Source: Arthrobacter sp. MAHUQ-56
GTDB taxonomy: Bacteria > Actinomycetota > Actinomycetes > Actinomycetales > Micrococcaceae
Direction: 5' to 3'
DNA: 64,000 nt
NCBI RefSeq assembly: GCF_019710585.1
Contig: NZ_JAIFZQ010000016.1
Span: forward strand, 310,001-374,000
Shown: positions 26,886-37,280 of the stretch, piece by piece
Numbering within the stretch: the stretch's first letter is position 1
How the letters are laid out: each line of letters opens with the position of its first letter
The notes under the pieces: generated by a model
Databases searched by the model: none
What the model was told of the DNA's origin: nothing
The model's input: only the letters and a program-made list of their open reading frames with translations
Made by a program: the position numbers and the translations under genes

Positions 26886-27845
26886 TCAGGCGGTGATGGT
26901 GCGGAGGGGGGACCCGGCGAGCCAGGCGGAGACGTCCTCCAGCGCGCCGCCGTAAAACTGCCGGTAGCTTTCCTGCGTGACGTAGCCGAGGTGGGGCGAG
27001 AGCACCGTATTCGGCGCGGCCAGGAGCGGATGTCCGGCGTGCAGGGGTTCCTGGTCGAACACGTCCAGGGCCGCGCCGCGGATCCACCCCTCGTTCAGCG
27101 CCTTGACCAGTGCTTCCTGGTCAACCAGCGGCCCCCGGGCGGTGTTCACCAGGATGCCGTCGGGCCCCAGCAGCCGCAGTTCGGCCTCGCCCACGGTGTT
27201 TTCGGACCGTTCGGACAGCCGCAGGTGGAGGGTGGCGACGTCGGCGACGGTGAACAGTTCCTCCTTGGACACCAGCCGCGCGCCGGCCCCGGCGGCTGCC
27301 TCCGCGGTCAGGTTGGCACTCCACGCCACCACGTCCATCCCGAACGCCTGCCCGTAGGCGGCCACCCGGCGCCCGATCTTGCCCAGCCCCACGATGCCCA
27401 GGGTCTTCCCGGCCAGTTCGACGCCCACCGTGGACTGCCACGTGCCGGCGCGGAGCGAGTCTTCCTCGGCGGGCAGGTGCCGGGCGGCGGCCAGCAGCAG
27501 GGCCCACGTCAGCTCGGGTGCGGCGTTGGGTGAACCGGGCGTCCCGCATACCGTCACCCCGTGCTCCGCCGCCGCGGCCACATCAATGGAGGCGTTCGCC
27601 ATCCCCGTGGTGACCAGCAGTTGGAGGGCCGGCAGTTTCTCGAACACCTCGCGCGGGAAGGCGGTCCGCTCCCGCATCGCGACCACGATCGTCGTGTCCG
27701 CCAGCGCCGAAACCAGCGCATCCCGGGAAGTAAAGGGTTCACGGTAGGTGGTGACGGTGACGCCGTCGGCCTCCAGGGAAGCCCAGTCGGCGAAAGCGTG
27801 GGCCACGTCCTGGTAGTCGTCAAGGATGGCAAGGCGGTGCGGCAT
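26886..27845 (-). CDS. D-2-hydroxyacid dehydrogenase (SerA/GyaR-like)
   Basis: A 319-aa NAD-dependent enzyme from ATG 27845 (MPHRLAILDDYQ, with AAGGA upstream). The Rossmann motif is LGIVGLGKIGRRVAAYGQAFGMDVVAWS (about 143-170). The catalytic set is Arg in VNTARGPLVDQEAL (about 229-242), Glu in DVFDQEPL and His in LSPHLGYVT (about 280). It reduces or oxidises a 2-keto or 2-hydroxy acid; the exact substrate is not evident. First gene of an operon with the GNAT. Confidence 0.92.
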   Translation of the reverse strand: MPHRLAILDDYQDVAHAFADWASLEADGVTVTTYREPFTSRDALVSALADTTIVVAMRERTAFPREVFEKLPALQLLVTTGMANASIDVAAAAEHGVTVCGTPGSPNAAPELTWALLLAAARHLPAEEDSLRAGTWQSTVGVELAGKTLGIVGLGKIGRRVAAYGQAFGMDVVAWSANLTAEAAAGAGARLVSKEELFTVADVATLHLRLSERSENTVGEAELRLLGPDGILVNTARGPLVDQEALVKALNEGWIRGAALDVFDQEPLHAGHPLLAAPNTVLSPHLGYVTQESYRQFYGGALEDVSAWLAGSPLRTITA

Positions 27846-27956
27846 GGCGGGTCCTTCGCGGTGTCCTTCGGCCAGGGTCACGTTCATCGTATGGCAGGGC
27901 CGGCGGCGGGGGTGCCTGAAACTCCCGCAAGCCGCGGCATGATAGCAATGGGAGTG

Positions 27957-27992
27957 ATGAAACTGCGCCCATTCCCGATTTTGCCCCTGTGA
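27957..27992 (+). CDS. Possible 11-aa leader peptide coupled to the transporter gene
   Basis: A minimal ORF (MKLRPFPILPL) with GGGAG shortly before its ATG. Its TGA stop overlaps the GTG start of the transporter gene in the sequence GTGA. The transporter GTG has no Shine-Dalgarno of its own, so reading of this leader may drive its translation. Confidence 0.45.
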   Translation: MKLRPFPILPL

Positions 27993-29185
27993 GCGGCCGG
28001 CTCCTCTCCCGCGTCCCAAACAGCTGGATCCTGCTGGCCTGCATCGGGCTGCTCGCGCTGAACCTGCGTGGCCCGTTTGTTGCCGTCGCCCCGGTAGTGG
28101 ACCTCATGCAGGCGGAACTCCATTTTTCGCCGGTCCTGCTGGGCCTGCTGACCAGCATCCCGGTGCTCTGCTTCTCGCTGGCTGCGCCCCTGGCGTCCCT
28201 GGCGGCCAGGAAGTTCGGTGCCGAGGTGGCCGTGACACTGACCATCCTGGGGGTGCTGGCGGGTGTGCTCTTGCGATCCGGCGGGGGACCGGTGCTGGTG
28301 GTGGCCGGAACCGTGCTGATCGGCGTGGCCATCACGGTGGGCAACATCGCGGTGCCGCTGATCATCCGGCGCGATTTCGCCCCGCGGCGACAGGGGACCG
28401 CAATGGGCATCTACACCGCGGCACTGAACATCGGATCCTTCCTGACGTCGGTGGCCATGGCCCCGCTTGCCGCCGCCGCGGGGTGGCGGCTTGCCCTGGG
28501 GTCCGTGGCCGTCCTGGCCGTTGCCGCGGTTGCGGTGTGGGTCCTGGCGGTGGGGCCGCGCAGTGCATTCGTGGCGGCCGGCGAGGATGGCCGCAGCAGC
28601 ACGCAACTGCCCCCGGTGAACGGCGCCGGCTGGATAACGGCCGGACTGACGGCGGGCTTCGGTGGACAGGCGTTTTCCTATTACGGCGTCACGGCATGGC
28701 TGCCCAGCTACCTGCATGACGAACTGGCCATGTCCGCTTCGGAAGCGGGCGCGGCATCCTCGATTTTCCAGATCCTCGCCATCCTGGGCGGCCTCGGCGT
28801 GCCCTTCGCCGCCAAATACATGAGCACGACGGCGGTGGCGGTCACCCTGGGCACGTTGTGGCTGGCCGTTCCGGTGGGGCTTCTCTTCCTGCCGCAGCTG
28901 TGGTGGCTGTGGTCCATTTCCGGCGGGATTGCCCAGGGCGGCGGCATCACCCTGATTTTCATCGCCATCATCAAGCTCGCCCGCGACCAGGCCTCCGCCG
29001 GCAGGATGTCAGCCACGGTCCAGGGCCTGGGCTACTGCCTCGCCGCCGTGGCGCCCCCGCTGGTGGGCTTCGTGCACGACTCTTCGGGATCGTGGACCCC
29101 GGCCCTGCTGGTCATCCTGGTCTCGGTGCTGACCTTCTTTGCCAGCACCACCCTGTCCGTGCGGAAGGTGCCGAAGGGGCGCTAA
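27989..29185 (+). CDS. MFS transporter, CynX/NimT type
   Basis: A 398-aa membrane protein with about 12 hydrophobic segments. The N-terminus SWILLACIGLLALNLRGPFVAVAPVVDLMQ (about 12-41), with the NLRGP motif, is characteristic of CynX/NimT-type permeases (cyanate, 2-nitroimidazole and related small organic substrates). The loop between TM2 and TM3 carries ARKFGAE. It is divergent from the dehydrogenase operon. The GTG start lacks a ribosome-binding site but is coupled to a short upstream ORF. Substrate unknown. Confidence 0.9.
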   Translation: MSGRLLSRVPNSWILLACIGLLALNLRGPFVAVAPVVDLMQAELHFSPVLLGLLTSIPVLCFSLAAPLASLAARKFGAEVAVTLTILGVLAGVLLRSGGGPVLVVAGTVLIGVAITVGNIAVPLIIRRDFAPRRQGTAMGIYTAALNIGSFLTSVAMAPLAAAAGWRLALGSVAVLAVAAVAVWVLAVGPRSAFVAAGEDGRSSTQLPPVNGAGWITAGLTAGFGGQAFSYYGVTAWLPSYLHDELAMSASEAGAASSIFQILAILGGLGVPFAAKYMSTTAVAVTLGTLWLAVPVGLLFLPQLWWLWSISGGIAQGGGITLIFIAIIKLARDQASAGRMSATVQGLGYCLAAVAPPLVGFVHDSSGSWTPALLVILVSVLTFFASTTLSVRKVPKGR

Positions 29186-29246
29186 GGCAAGACACCGCCG
29201 TCGTCCCGCCTCAAGCCCCTGCTCACTTAGCGCAACAAACACGACG

Positions 29247-29283
29247 ACGCCCGCTCACCTTTCTGAGGAAAGTGAGCGGGCGT
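29247..29283. terminator. Terminator between the MFS gene and aceB
   Basis: An 11-bp outer stem (29247-29257 and 29273-29283), one bulged C and a 5-bp inner stem around a TGAG loop, between convergent genes. No long T-run follows, so efficiency is uncertain. Confidence 0.65.
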
Positions 29284-29400
29284 CCCGGGTTGTCCCGCGT
29301 CAGCTGGGGGACGTGGGGTTGCTCCGCTGCCGGGCCGGCGCCCCGGATTTCGGGGGGCCTGTTGCGAAGGGCGTGCCGGCCCGGCAAGCGGAAGATTGGG

Positions 29401-31053
<1,653 letters not shown>

Positions 31054-31073
31054 GGGAGTTCTCCTGGTAAACC

Positions 31074-31140
31074 CTCGTTGCTCTATCACTTTTGGTTCCC
31101 AAGGGGGTCCGTTAAGGGCCAAAAGTGATAGAGCAACGAG
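31074..31140. repeat. Large palindrome between aceA and aceB
   Basis: Perfect 22-bp arms (31074-31095 and 31119-31140) with a 23-nt loop. The arms contain TATCACTT and AAGTGATAGAGCA, which recur in the palindrome after ppc at 60714-60760. It is 15 bases after the aceA stop and 20 before aceB, with no T-run, so it may act as an mRNA processing or stability hairpin or an attenuator. Confidence 0.9.
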
Positions 31141-31155
31141 CGGGGAAGGCTGGGA

Positions 31156-32472
31156 TTAGTGGAACTGGCCCTCTTCGGTCGATCCGACCAAAGCGAGGGT
31201 GGAGGCGTTCGGGTTGAGCGCCGTGGAGATGCTGTCGAAGTAGCCGGTGCCGACTTCGCGCTGGTGCTTGGTTGCGGTGTAGCCGCGGGACTCGGAGGCG
31301 AATTCCTTCTCCTGGAGTTCGACGTAGGCGCTCATGCCGTCACGGGCGTAACCGTGGGCGAGGTCGAACATCGAGTAGTTCAGGGCGTGGAAGCCGGCCA
31401 GGGTGATGAACTGGAACGTGAAGCCCATGGCACCGAGTTCACGCTGGAACTTGGCGATGGTGTCGTCGTCCAGGTGCTTGCGCCAGTTGAACGACGGCGA
31501 GCAGTTGTAGGAGAGCATCTGATCCGGGAACTCGGCCTTGACCGATTCGGCGAACTTGCGGGCCAGCTCAAGGTCCGGGGTGCCGGTTTCCATCCAGATC
31601 AGGTCCGAGTAGGGGGCGTAGGCCTTGGCGCGGGCGATGCAGGGCTCGATGCCGTTGCGGACCTTGTAGAAGCCCTCCGCGGTGCGCTCACCGGTGATGA
31701 ATTCCTGGTCCCGTTCGTCGACGTCGGAGGTGATCAGGGTGGCGGCTTCGGCGTCGGTGCGGGCGATGACGACGGTGGGGGTGCCGGCGACGTCGGCTGC
31801 CAGCCGGGCCGCGTTCAGGGTGCGGACGTGCTGCTGGGTGGGAATCAGCACCTTGCCGCCGAGGTGGCCGCACTTCTTTTCGGAAGCGAGCTGGTCCTCC
31901 CAGTGAACACCTGAGGCACCGGCCTGGATCATGGACTTCATCAGCTCGTAGGCGTTCAGCGGGCCGCCGAAGCCGGCCTCGGCGTCAGCGACGATCGGGA
32001 CCAGCCAGTCCTCAACGGTCTGGATGCCTTCGGAGAACTCGATCTGGTCTGCCCGGAGCAGGGCGTTGTTGATGCGGCGGACCACGGTGGGGACCGAGTT
32101 GGCGGGGTAAAGCGACTGGTCCGGGTAGGTGTGGCCGGAGTTGTTGGCGTCCGCGGCGACCTGCCAGCCGGAGAGGTAGATGGCGCGGAGGCCGGCCTTG
32201 ACCTGCTGGACGGCCTGGTTGCCGGTGAGGGCGCCCAGGGCGTTGGTGTAGCCGCCGGTCTTGTGCTCCTCGGTGAGCTGCTTCCACAGCTTCTCCGAAC
32301 CCCGCCGGGCCAGGGTGTGCTCTTCGGAGACGCGGCCCCGGAGGCGGACGACGTCGGAGGCTGAGTAGTCCCGGGTCACACCTTCCCAGCGGGGGTTGGC
32401 GGCCCACTCGAGCTCCAGGGCGGCAGCCTGCTCTTCGGCCGTCTGTGAGGTGGGCTCAAATGCTGCAGTCAT
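31156..32472 (-). CDS. aceA: Isocitrate lyase
   Basis: Splits isocitrate to succinate and glyoxylate, allowing growth on acetate and fatty acids. It is 438 aa, the prokaryotic ICL1 length. The catalytic loop [14 protein letters not shown] (Cys near residue 200), [25 protein letters not shown] and [10 protein letters not shown] are present. ATG 32472 has AAGGAGATC upstream. It is divergent from a RamB-type regulator across 149 bases with several dyads, which suggests acetate-responsive control. Followed by a palindrome and aceB. Confidence 0.98.
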   Translation of the reverse strand: MTAAFEPTSQTAEEQAAALELEWAANPRWEGVTRDYSASDVVRLRGRVSEEHTLARRGSEKLWKQLTEEHKTGGYTNALGALTGNQAVQQVKAGLRAIYLSGWQVAADANNSGHTYPDQSLYPANSVPTVVRRINNALLRADQIEFSEGIQTVEDWLVPIVADAEAGFGGPLNAYELMKSMIQAGASGVHWEDQLASEKKCGHLGGKVLIPTQQHVRTLNAARLAADVAGTPTVVIARTDAEAATLITSDVDERDQEFITGERTAEGFYKVRNGIEPCIARAKAYAPYSDLIWMETGTPDLELARKFAESVKAEFPDQMLSYNCSPSFNWRKHLDDDTIAKFQRELGAMGFTFQFITLAGFHALNYSMFDLAHGYARDGMSAYVELQEKEFASESRGYTATKHQREVGTGYFDSISTALNPNASTLALVGSTEEGQFH

Positions 32473-32554
32473 CGTTGATCTCCTTGATTGAGCTCCGGAT
32501 GGAGTAGGTGGGAACCGCGCCGTTGAGGCTCCCACCGGCTTATCCGGTGCGGTG

Positions 32555-32622
32555 TTTCTTTCCGTGACAACTACTTTTCAGCACTTTCAACCCCCTTTCC
32601 AGAGAAAAGGTATGGAAAGAAA
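32555..32622. promoter_or_regulatory. Dyads in the aceA-ramB intergenic region
   Basis: A 9-bp inverted repeat TTTCTTTCC (32555-32563) and GGAAAGAAA (32614-32622), and between them a nested dyad CCTTT/AAAGG (32594-32610). These AT-rich sites lie between the divergent starts and are candidate sites for the RamB-type regulator. The match to the Corynebacterium RamB consensus (AAAGTTTGCAAA type) is poor, so the assignment rests on position. Confidence 0.4.
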
Positions 32623-34136
32623 TGCGTTTCTTCACGTATTCTTCAGAAATGTCGCCTTCAAGCTGGAACAGGGACGTTTCCCAGCACTCGTCCCCCGCCG
32701 CCGCCCCCGAACTGGACGTCTTTGCGCTGGGCCGCCGCGTCCGCCACCTGCGCAAGCAAGCAGGGCTCACCCTCGATGACCTGAGCGCCGCCGTCGGAAC
32801 CGCCCCTAGCCAGCTCAGCCTGATCGAGAACGGCAAGCGCGAGCCCAAACTGACGCTGCTGCAGCACCTGGCGGGTGCGCTGAATGTCAGCATCGACCAG
32901 TTGCTCGGGGCCGAGCCGCCCAGCCGCCGCGCCGCACTGGAGATTGAGCTGGAACGGTACCAGCGCGGGCCCCTGTACGAATCCCTGAACCTGCCCAAAA
33001 TCCGCATCAGCTCAAGGCTTCCGCTGGATGTCCTGGAGGCCCAGGTGGGGTTGCTGCACGAGCTGGAACGGAAGATGAACGAGCAGGTGGCCACCCCCGA
33101 GGAAGCGCGCCGCGCCAATGGTGAACTGCGGGCCATGATGCGGGAGCGCGGGAACTATTTCCCGGAGTATGAGGCAGAGGCACAGAAGGTCCTCAAGGAG
33201 GTGGGCTACACCACCGGTCCGCTGAGCCAGCACGTCATCGCGGACATTGCCGCGCACCTCGGTTTCACCCTGCACCACGTGGGGGATCTGCCGCATTCCA
33301 CCCGCTCGGTGACTGACTTGAAGAACCGCAAAATTTACCTGACCCAGAGCCAGCGGCAGGACCACGACCCCCGCTCGGTGCTGCTGCAGGCTTTGGGGCA
33401 CTACGTCCTGGGCCACGAGACACCGAAGAACTACGGCGACTTCCTGGCCCAGCGGGTGGCCACCAACTATTTCGCCGCCGCCCTGCTCCTGCCGGAGCAG
33501 GCCACCGTGGAATTTCTGCAGAAAGCCAAGGCAGCCAAGGAAATCGCGGTGGAGGACATCCGGGACGCCTTCGCCGTGTCCTATGAGACCGCAGCGCACC
33601 GGTTCACGAACCTGGCCACCAAGCACCTGGGCATCACCACCCATTTCCAGAAGACCCACCAGAGCGGCATCATCTACAAGGCCTACGAGAACGACGGCGT
33701 GAACTTCCCCCAGGACCACACCGGCGCCATCGAGGGCCAGCCCTCGTGCAAGGCCTGGACGTCCCGCGCCGTGTTCGACGTTCCGGACAAGTTCAGCGCC
33801 TACAGCCAATACACCGATACGCCTTCGGGCACGTATTGGTGCACCGCACGGACTGAGCGCTCCGCAAGCGGTGAGTTCTCGCTCAGCATTGGCGTGCCCT
33901 ACCAGCATGTGAAGTGGTTCCGGGGACGGGAAACCACAGCCCGGGCCACCTCCAACTGCCCGGACCCCACCTGCTGCAAACGTCCGCCCGCCGAGTTGGC
34001 CACCCAGTGGGCCGGCAACGCCTGGCCCTCGGCGCGGGCACACTCACACCTGCTGGCCGCGATGCCACCCGGCGCCTTCCCCGGTGTGGACGAGACCGAG
34101 GTGTACAGCTTCCTGCAGGCCCACTCGGGGAATTGA
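32622..34136 (+). CDS. ramB: RamB-type XRE regulator with ImmA/IrrE-like domain
   Basis: A 504-aa regulator. The N-terminal helix-turn-helix is GRRVRHLRKQAGLTLDDLSAAVGTAPSQLSLIENGKREPKL (about 37-77). A middle IrrE-like domain follows (ITYLTQSQRQDHDPRS-type segment, ALGHYVLGHE) in which the HExxH zinc motif is degenerate, then a C-terminal domain with Cys pairs (PSCKAW, YWCTAR, CPDPTCCKRP). This is the layout of RamB, regulator of acetate and glyoxylate genes in Corynebacterium, and it is divergent from aceA here. The start is uncertain: ATG 32622 or ATG 32649. Confidence 0.87.
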   Translation: MRFFTYSSEMSPSSWNRDVSQHSSPAAAPELDVFALGRRVRHLRKQAGLTLDDLSAAVGTAPSQLSLIENGKREPKLTLLQHLAGALNVSIDQLLGAEPPSRRAALEIELERYQRGPLYESLNLPKIRISSRLPLDVLEAQVGLLHELERKMNEQVATPEEARRANGELRAMMRERGNYFPEYEAEAQKVLKEVGYTTGPLSQHVIADIAAHLGFTLHHVGDLPHSTRSVTDLKNRKIYLTQSQRQDHDPRSVLLQALGHYVLGHETPKNYGDFLAQRVATNYFAAALLLPEQATVEFLQKAKAAKEIAVEDIRDAFAVSYETAAHRFTNLATKHLGITTHFQKTHQSGIIYKAYENDGVNFPQDHTGAIEGQPSCKAWTSRAVFDVPDKFSAYSQYTDTPSGTYWCTARTERSASGEFSLSIGVPYQHVKWFRGRETTARATSNCPDPTCCKRPPAELATQWAGNAWPSARAHSHLLAAMPPGAFPGVDETEVYSFLQAHSGN

Positions 34137-34137
34137 G

Positions 34138-34578
34138 TTATCGTCTACCTTCCAATGCGTACCCATGGGCAGCACTCAAACTACTGGGCGTCATGGCTAG
34201 TCCATCGAGTATTGCGTCACGCAGGATATCGAGCGCGGCCCAATAGGAGTCTTCGCTGCCGGACCATTTACCGAAAGCTCCGAGGAAGCGCACAAATTCG
34301 TGCAGGGCGATGCAGAACGAAGTGCAAACATCTGGATTGCGCTCGAGCAGTGCGGGGACCAGTTCCGCCAGCAACTCTGTATCCAAAGTCGTTGCTTTCG
34401 GGCACCCACTATATTCTGCATGGAGCTTGTAAAAGACGATCAGGCGCTCTAGGACAGTGGCCACGTTCATGTTGACGCCTCGGGCGCCATACCAGCGGGC
34501 GAAGGACGGTAGTAGGGACTCCAAGTCGCGAATAGTGCGGTCCGGAGTGAGCGATTCATTCGGGAGGGCATCTGGCAT
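34138..34578 (-). CDS. Hypothetical helical protein
   Basis: A 146-aa protein from ATG 34578 (MPDALPNESL); a GTG at 34656 would extend it. It is mostly helical in appearance (VATVLERLIVFYKLHAEY, LLAELVPALLERNPDV, FCIALHEFVRFLGAFGKW), with no known domain. Codon use is visibly less GC-rich than in its neighbours (many codons ending in A or T), a possible sign of transfer. Its stop is 1 base from the ramB stop, in convergent orientation. It could be an orphan fragment. Confidence 0.5.
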   Translation of the reverse strand: MPDALPNESLTPDRTIRDLESLLPSFARWYGARGVNMNVATVLERLIVFYKLHAEYSGCPKATTLDTELLAELVPALLERNPDVCTSFCIALHEFVRFLGAFGKWSGSEDSYWAALDILRDAILDGLAMTPSSLSAAHGYALEGRR

Positions 34579-34773
34579 GGCGCCCCCGAAGCCGCTCCGG
34601 GCATGATCCCTCTGTCCCGCCCGCCGGCGCTGGTTCCTGCCCACAGTGATCCTCACTTCCTTCCTGCTCTACTGGTCGTCCAAACAGTAGGGGGAAACTG
34701 CCGGCCCTGCGACAGCCGGAAGCGCGTATGTGGATAAGAAGCCGAAACCTAACCCCAACGTCTGCTCACTTGT

Positions 34774-34826
34774 GGGGCAGGAGCTGATGGGGCGTCAGTG
34801 GTTTTGGGGCGGGAAGTGATGGGGCG
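34774..34826. repeat. Two 21-bp direct repeats downstream of the TAXI gene
   Basis: GGGGCAGGAGCTGATGGGGCG (34774-34794) and a copy with 3 changes at 34806-34826, period 32, in the gap after the TAXI stop. The rest of the 250-base gap 34579-34831 shows no convincing gene. Confidence 0.7.
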
Positions 34827-34831
34827 CCTGG

Positions 34832-35839
34832 CTAGCCGTGCAGTTCCCGGTACGCAGCGGCCGCAGCCGGGTGCAGGGGGACTCCGGCGGTGTTGATGAG
34901 GGTTTCCGCGCTGAGGAACTGCACGCCCAGGGTGGACTGGGGAATCAGTTCGCCGGCGTTGTGCACCAGCAGCTGGACCGTGCGTTCCACGGTGGCGCCA
35001 TCCAGGTCCCGGCGGCAGAGCAGGAGGTTGGGGGCGCCCACGGTCCACACCGCGGGCACTCCGGGGTAGCTGCCCTCCGGGATCAGGACGCGGTCGTACA
35101 CGCCGCCGTACCGGCGACGCAGTTCCGGCAGCAGCGCTGACAGGTCCAGCAGTGCCAGTGCCACCTCCTTGGTTGCGGCGGCGATCGCAGCCGTGGGAAC
35201 GCCGCCGGACCAGAACAGGGCATCCACCGTTCCTGCCTTGAGCGCGGCGATGCCGTCGTTCAGGCCAAGGTTTTCGACGGCGGTTGTCCCCGGGGCTGGC
35301 GTCGCAGCATCCGCGGAGGTTGCCAGCCCGGCCGCGGCCAGGAGCCGCGGTGTGGTGATGGACGTCCCGGAGCCTGGCTGGCCCACGGCGACCCTGCGCC
35401 CGGCGAGGCCGGAGATGTCCCGGATGTCGCTGTCCCTGCGGACCACGCAGTGGACATAGTTTTCGTAGACCTTCCCCACCGCTGCAATCTCGGCTCCACC
35501 GGCCAGTCCGGGCTGCTGGGTTGCCGCGTCAGCCAGGGCCACGGCAAACGCCGCCCTTCCTGCCCGCAGCTCGGCAAGGTTGTCCAGGCTGCCGCCTGTG
35601 GGCACAGCCGTGGCGTGCCGGGCTACGCCGTGCCGCTCCAGCGCAGCCGCCAGCAGCGTGGAAAATTCCAGGTAGAACCCGCCCGGCTCACCGCCTGCCA
35701 CGGTCAAGGTGTCCGGGCGGTCGCCGGCGGTGCAGGAGCTGAGGCCTGGCGGCAGCAACGATACGAGCCCGACGGCGAGGGCTGACTTGAGCACCGAGCG
35801 GCGGGAAGGCGGTGCTGGGGGCACGTGAACGTCACGCAT
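34832..35839 (-). CDS. TAXI-family (TRAP-associated) solute-binding lipoprotein
   Basis: A 335-aa extracytoplasmic binding protein. The N-terminus SRRSVLKSALAVGLVSLLPPGLSSC has a twin-arginine motif and a lipobox ending at Cys (about 36). The mature part has TLTVAGGEPGGFYLEFSTLLAAALERHG and PTGGSLDNLAELRAGRAAFAVALADAA, typical of TAXI proteins that bind acidic small molecules such as glutamate or 2-oxoglutarate. It overlaps the sensor kinase gene by 8 bases, so it is the third gene of a regulator-kinase-TAXI operon. No TRAP permease is nearby, so a sensory role for the kinase is inferred. Confidence 0.9.
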   Translation of the reverse strand: MRDVHVPPAPPSRRSVLKSALAVGLVSLLPPGLSSCTAGDRPDTLTVAGGEPGGFYLEFSTLLAAALERHGVARHATAVPTGGSLDNLAELRAGRAAFAVALADAATQQPGLAGGAEIAAVGKVYENYVHCVVRRDSDIRDISGLAGRRVAVGQPGSGTSITTPRLLAAAGLATSADAATPAPGTTAVENLGLNDGIAALKAGTVDALFWSGGVPTAAIAAATKEVALALLDLSALLPELRRRYGGVYDRVLIPEGSYPGVPAVWTVGAPNLLLCRRDLDGATVERTVQLLVHNAGELIPQSTLGVQFLSAETLINTAGVPLHPAAAAAYRELHG

Positions 35840-37280
35840 AGTTCTCACCGCTGTCGGGTTCTGACGGGACCTGGGCCGTGTACAAGGGAAACTCAATCCT
35901 TGCTGACAGCCCGTGCGGTGCTGCTTCGGCCAGGACAAGCCGGCCGCCATTGGCTGCCGCAAGCTCGCCAACAATTGTCATGCCCAGGCCCGTCCCGGGG
36001 ACTGAGGCGTGCCGGGGGGACCGCCAAAACCTGGTGGCAGCCGAAGCGCGCTCCGCCTCGGAAAGCCCTGGACCGTCGTCGGAAATTTCAACGGCCACCC
36101 TCCCATTCGCTGCCCGGACCTGGGCGGTGACGGTGGCTCCGGGCGCGTACTTGAAGGCGTTGCCCAGCAGTTCGCCCACCATCTGGGCCAGTTCCGCCGG
36201 CTTGCACGCCGCCAGTGCCGCCGGCCGGGGAGCAGGAGCCAGGACCAGCCGGCATCCGGCCTGCGCAGCCAGCGGCGCCGCCCGTTCGACTTCGCCCTGG
36301 AGGACGGGGTACGGATCCACCGCTTCCGATGCGGGCGGCTCGGGGTGGCTGCCAACGGCCCGGAGGGAACCTTCGGACGCCCGGTGCTCCGCCGCCGCAA
36401 GCTTCAACACGCCGTCCAGTATCTCCTCCACCCGTTCCAGCTCGGCGATGGCCCGTTCGGCGGCATCGTGTTCGGGGGCGCCCTTCAGCTCGAGCTGGAG
36501 CAGGTCCAGCCGCAGCCGCAGCGCACCCACCGGGTTGCGCAGCTGGTGTGAGGTGTCCGCAATCAGCTGCCGCTGCGACTCCATGCTGGCGCTTACGGTC
36601 CGGGCCATCGCGGTGAAGGACCTGCTCAGCTCCCGCAGTTCCGGCGGCCCGGCCTCCGGCAGGCGCCCGGCGCGCCCGGTCCTGCCCAGCTCGTTGACCG
36701 CCGAGTTCAGGCGCAGGACCGGCCGCAGGACCCAACTGGTGACCCGGGCTGCGCCGAACAGGAGGATTGCGGCCAGGGCGAGTGAAGCCACTCCCACACC
36801 GAGCCACCGTTCCCGGAGCTTCTGCCGTGCGGTCGCAGCGTCGACGTCCAGGACCACGGCCCCCAGAACCTGGCTGGCATTGCCGAAGGGCCGGAAGATG
36901 ACCTGGGAACCGGTGCCGAAGGGCTCCAGCGGTTCCAGGGCCGTGTTGCTCACGTTCAGCCGGGCCACGGAGAGGGCTTCCTGCACGTCGGCGCGGTCGG
37001 CCCCCAGCCCACCAGACGCCAAGGTCTCCTGCTGCAGCCGCACCACAATGCCTTCCCCGTACAGCCCGGAGTAGGTGTCCATTTCCCGCTGCAGCCGGGC
37101 GGTGTCGCCGTCCCCGGATGCGTCGAACGCCACCTGCGCCAGCCGGTTCAGCGACGCCGCCCGGTTGATCTGCAGCTCCTGCGTCAGCTCCCGGGACGCC
37201 GAGGACAGGATGGTTCCCGAAATCAGGAAGACCACCACGAGGCAGAGCACGCTGAGGACGCCGAGGACCCGCAGCCTCAT
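35832..37280 (-). CDS. Two-component sensor histidine kinase
   Basis: A 482-aa membrane kinase. TM1 (VLGVLSVLCLVVVFLISGTIL, about 5-25), an extracytoplasmic sensor of about 130 residues, TM2 (LGVGVASLALAAILLFGAARV, about 161-181), a HAMP linker, and an H-box LIADTSHQLRNPVGALRLRL (phospho-His about residue 249). The ATPase boxes are ELLGNAFKYAP (N), EISDDGPGLSEAE (G1) and VPGTGLGMTIV (G2). The start overlaps the regulator stop (ATGA). Genes overlap tightly on both sides, so kinase, regulator and TAXI protein are made together. Confidence 0.95.
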   Translation of the reverse strand: MRLRVLGVLSVLCLVVVFLISGTILSSASRELTQELQINRAASLNRLAQVAFDASGDGDTARLQREMDTYSGLYGEGIVVRLQQETLASGGLGADRADVQEALSVARLNVSNTALEPLEPFGTGSQVIFRPFGNASQVLGAVVLDVDAATARQKLRERWLGVGVASLALAAILLFGAARVTSWVLRPVLRLNSAVNELGRTGRAGRLPEAGPPELRELSRSFTAMARTVSASMESQRQLIADTSHQLRNPVGALRLRLDLLQLELKGAPEHDAAERAIAELERVEEILDGVLKLAAAEHRASEGSLRAVGSHPEPPASEAVDPYPVLQGEVERAAPLAAQAGCRLVLAPAPRPAALAACKPAELAQMVGELLGNAFKYAPGATVTAQVRAANGRVAVEISDDGPGLSEAERASAATRFWRSPRHASVPGTGLGMTIVGELAAANGGRLVLAEAAPHGLSARIEFPLYTAQVPSEPDSGENYA

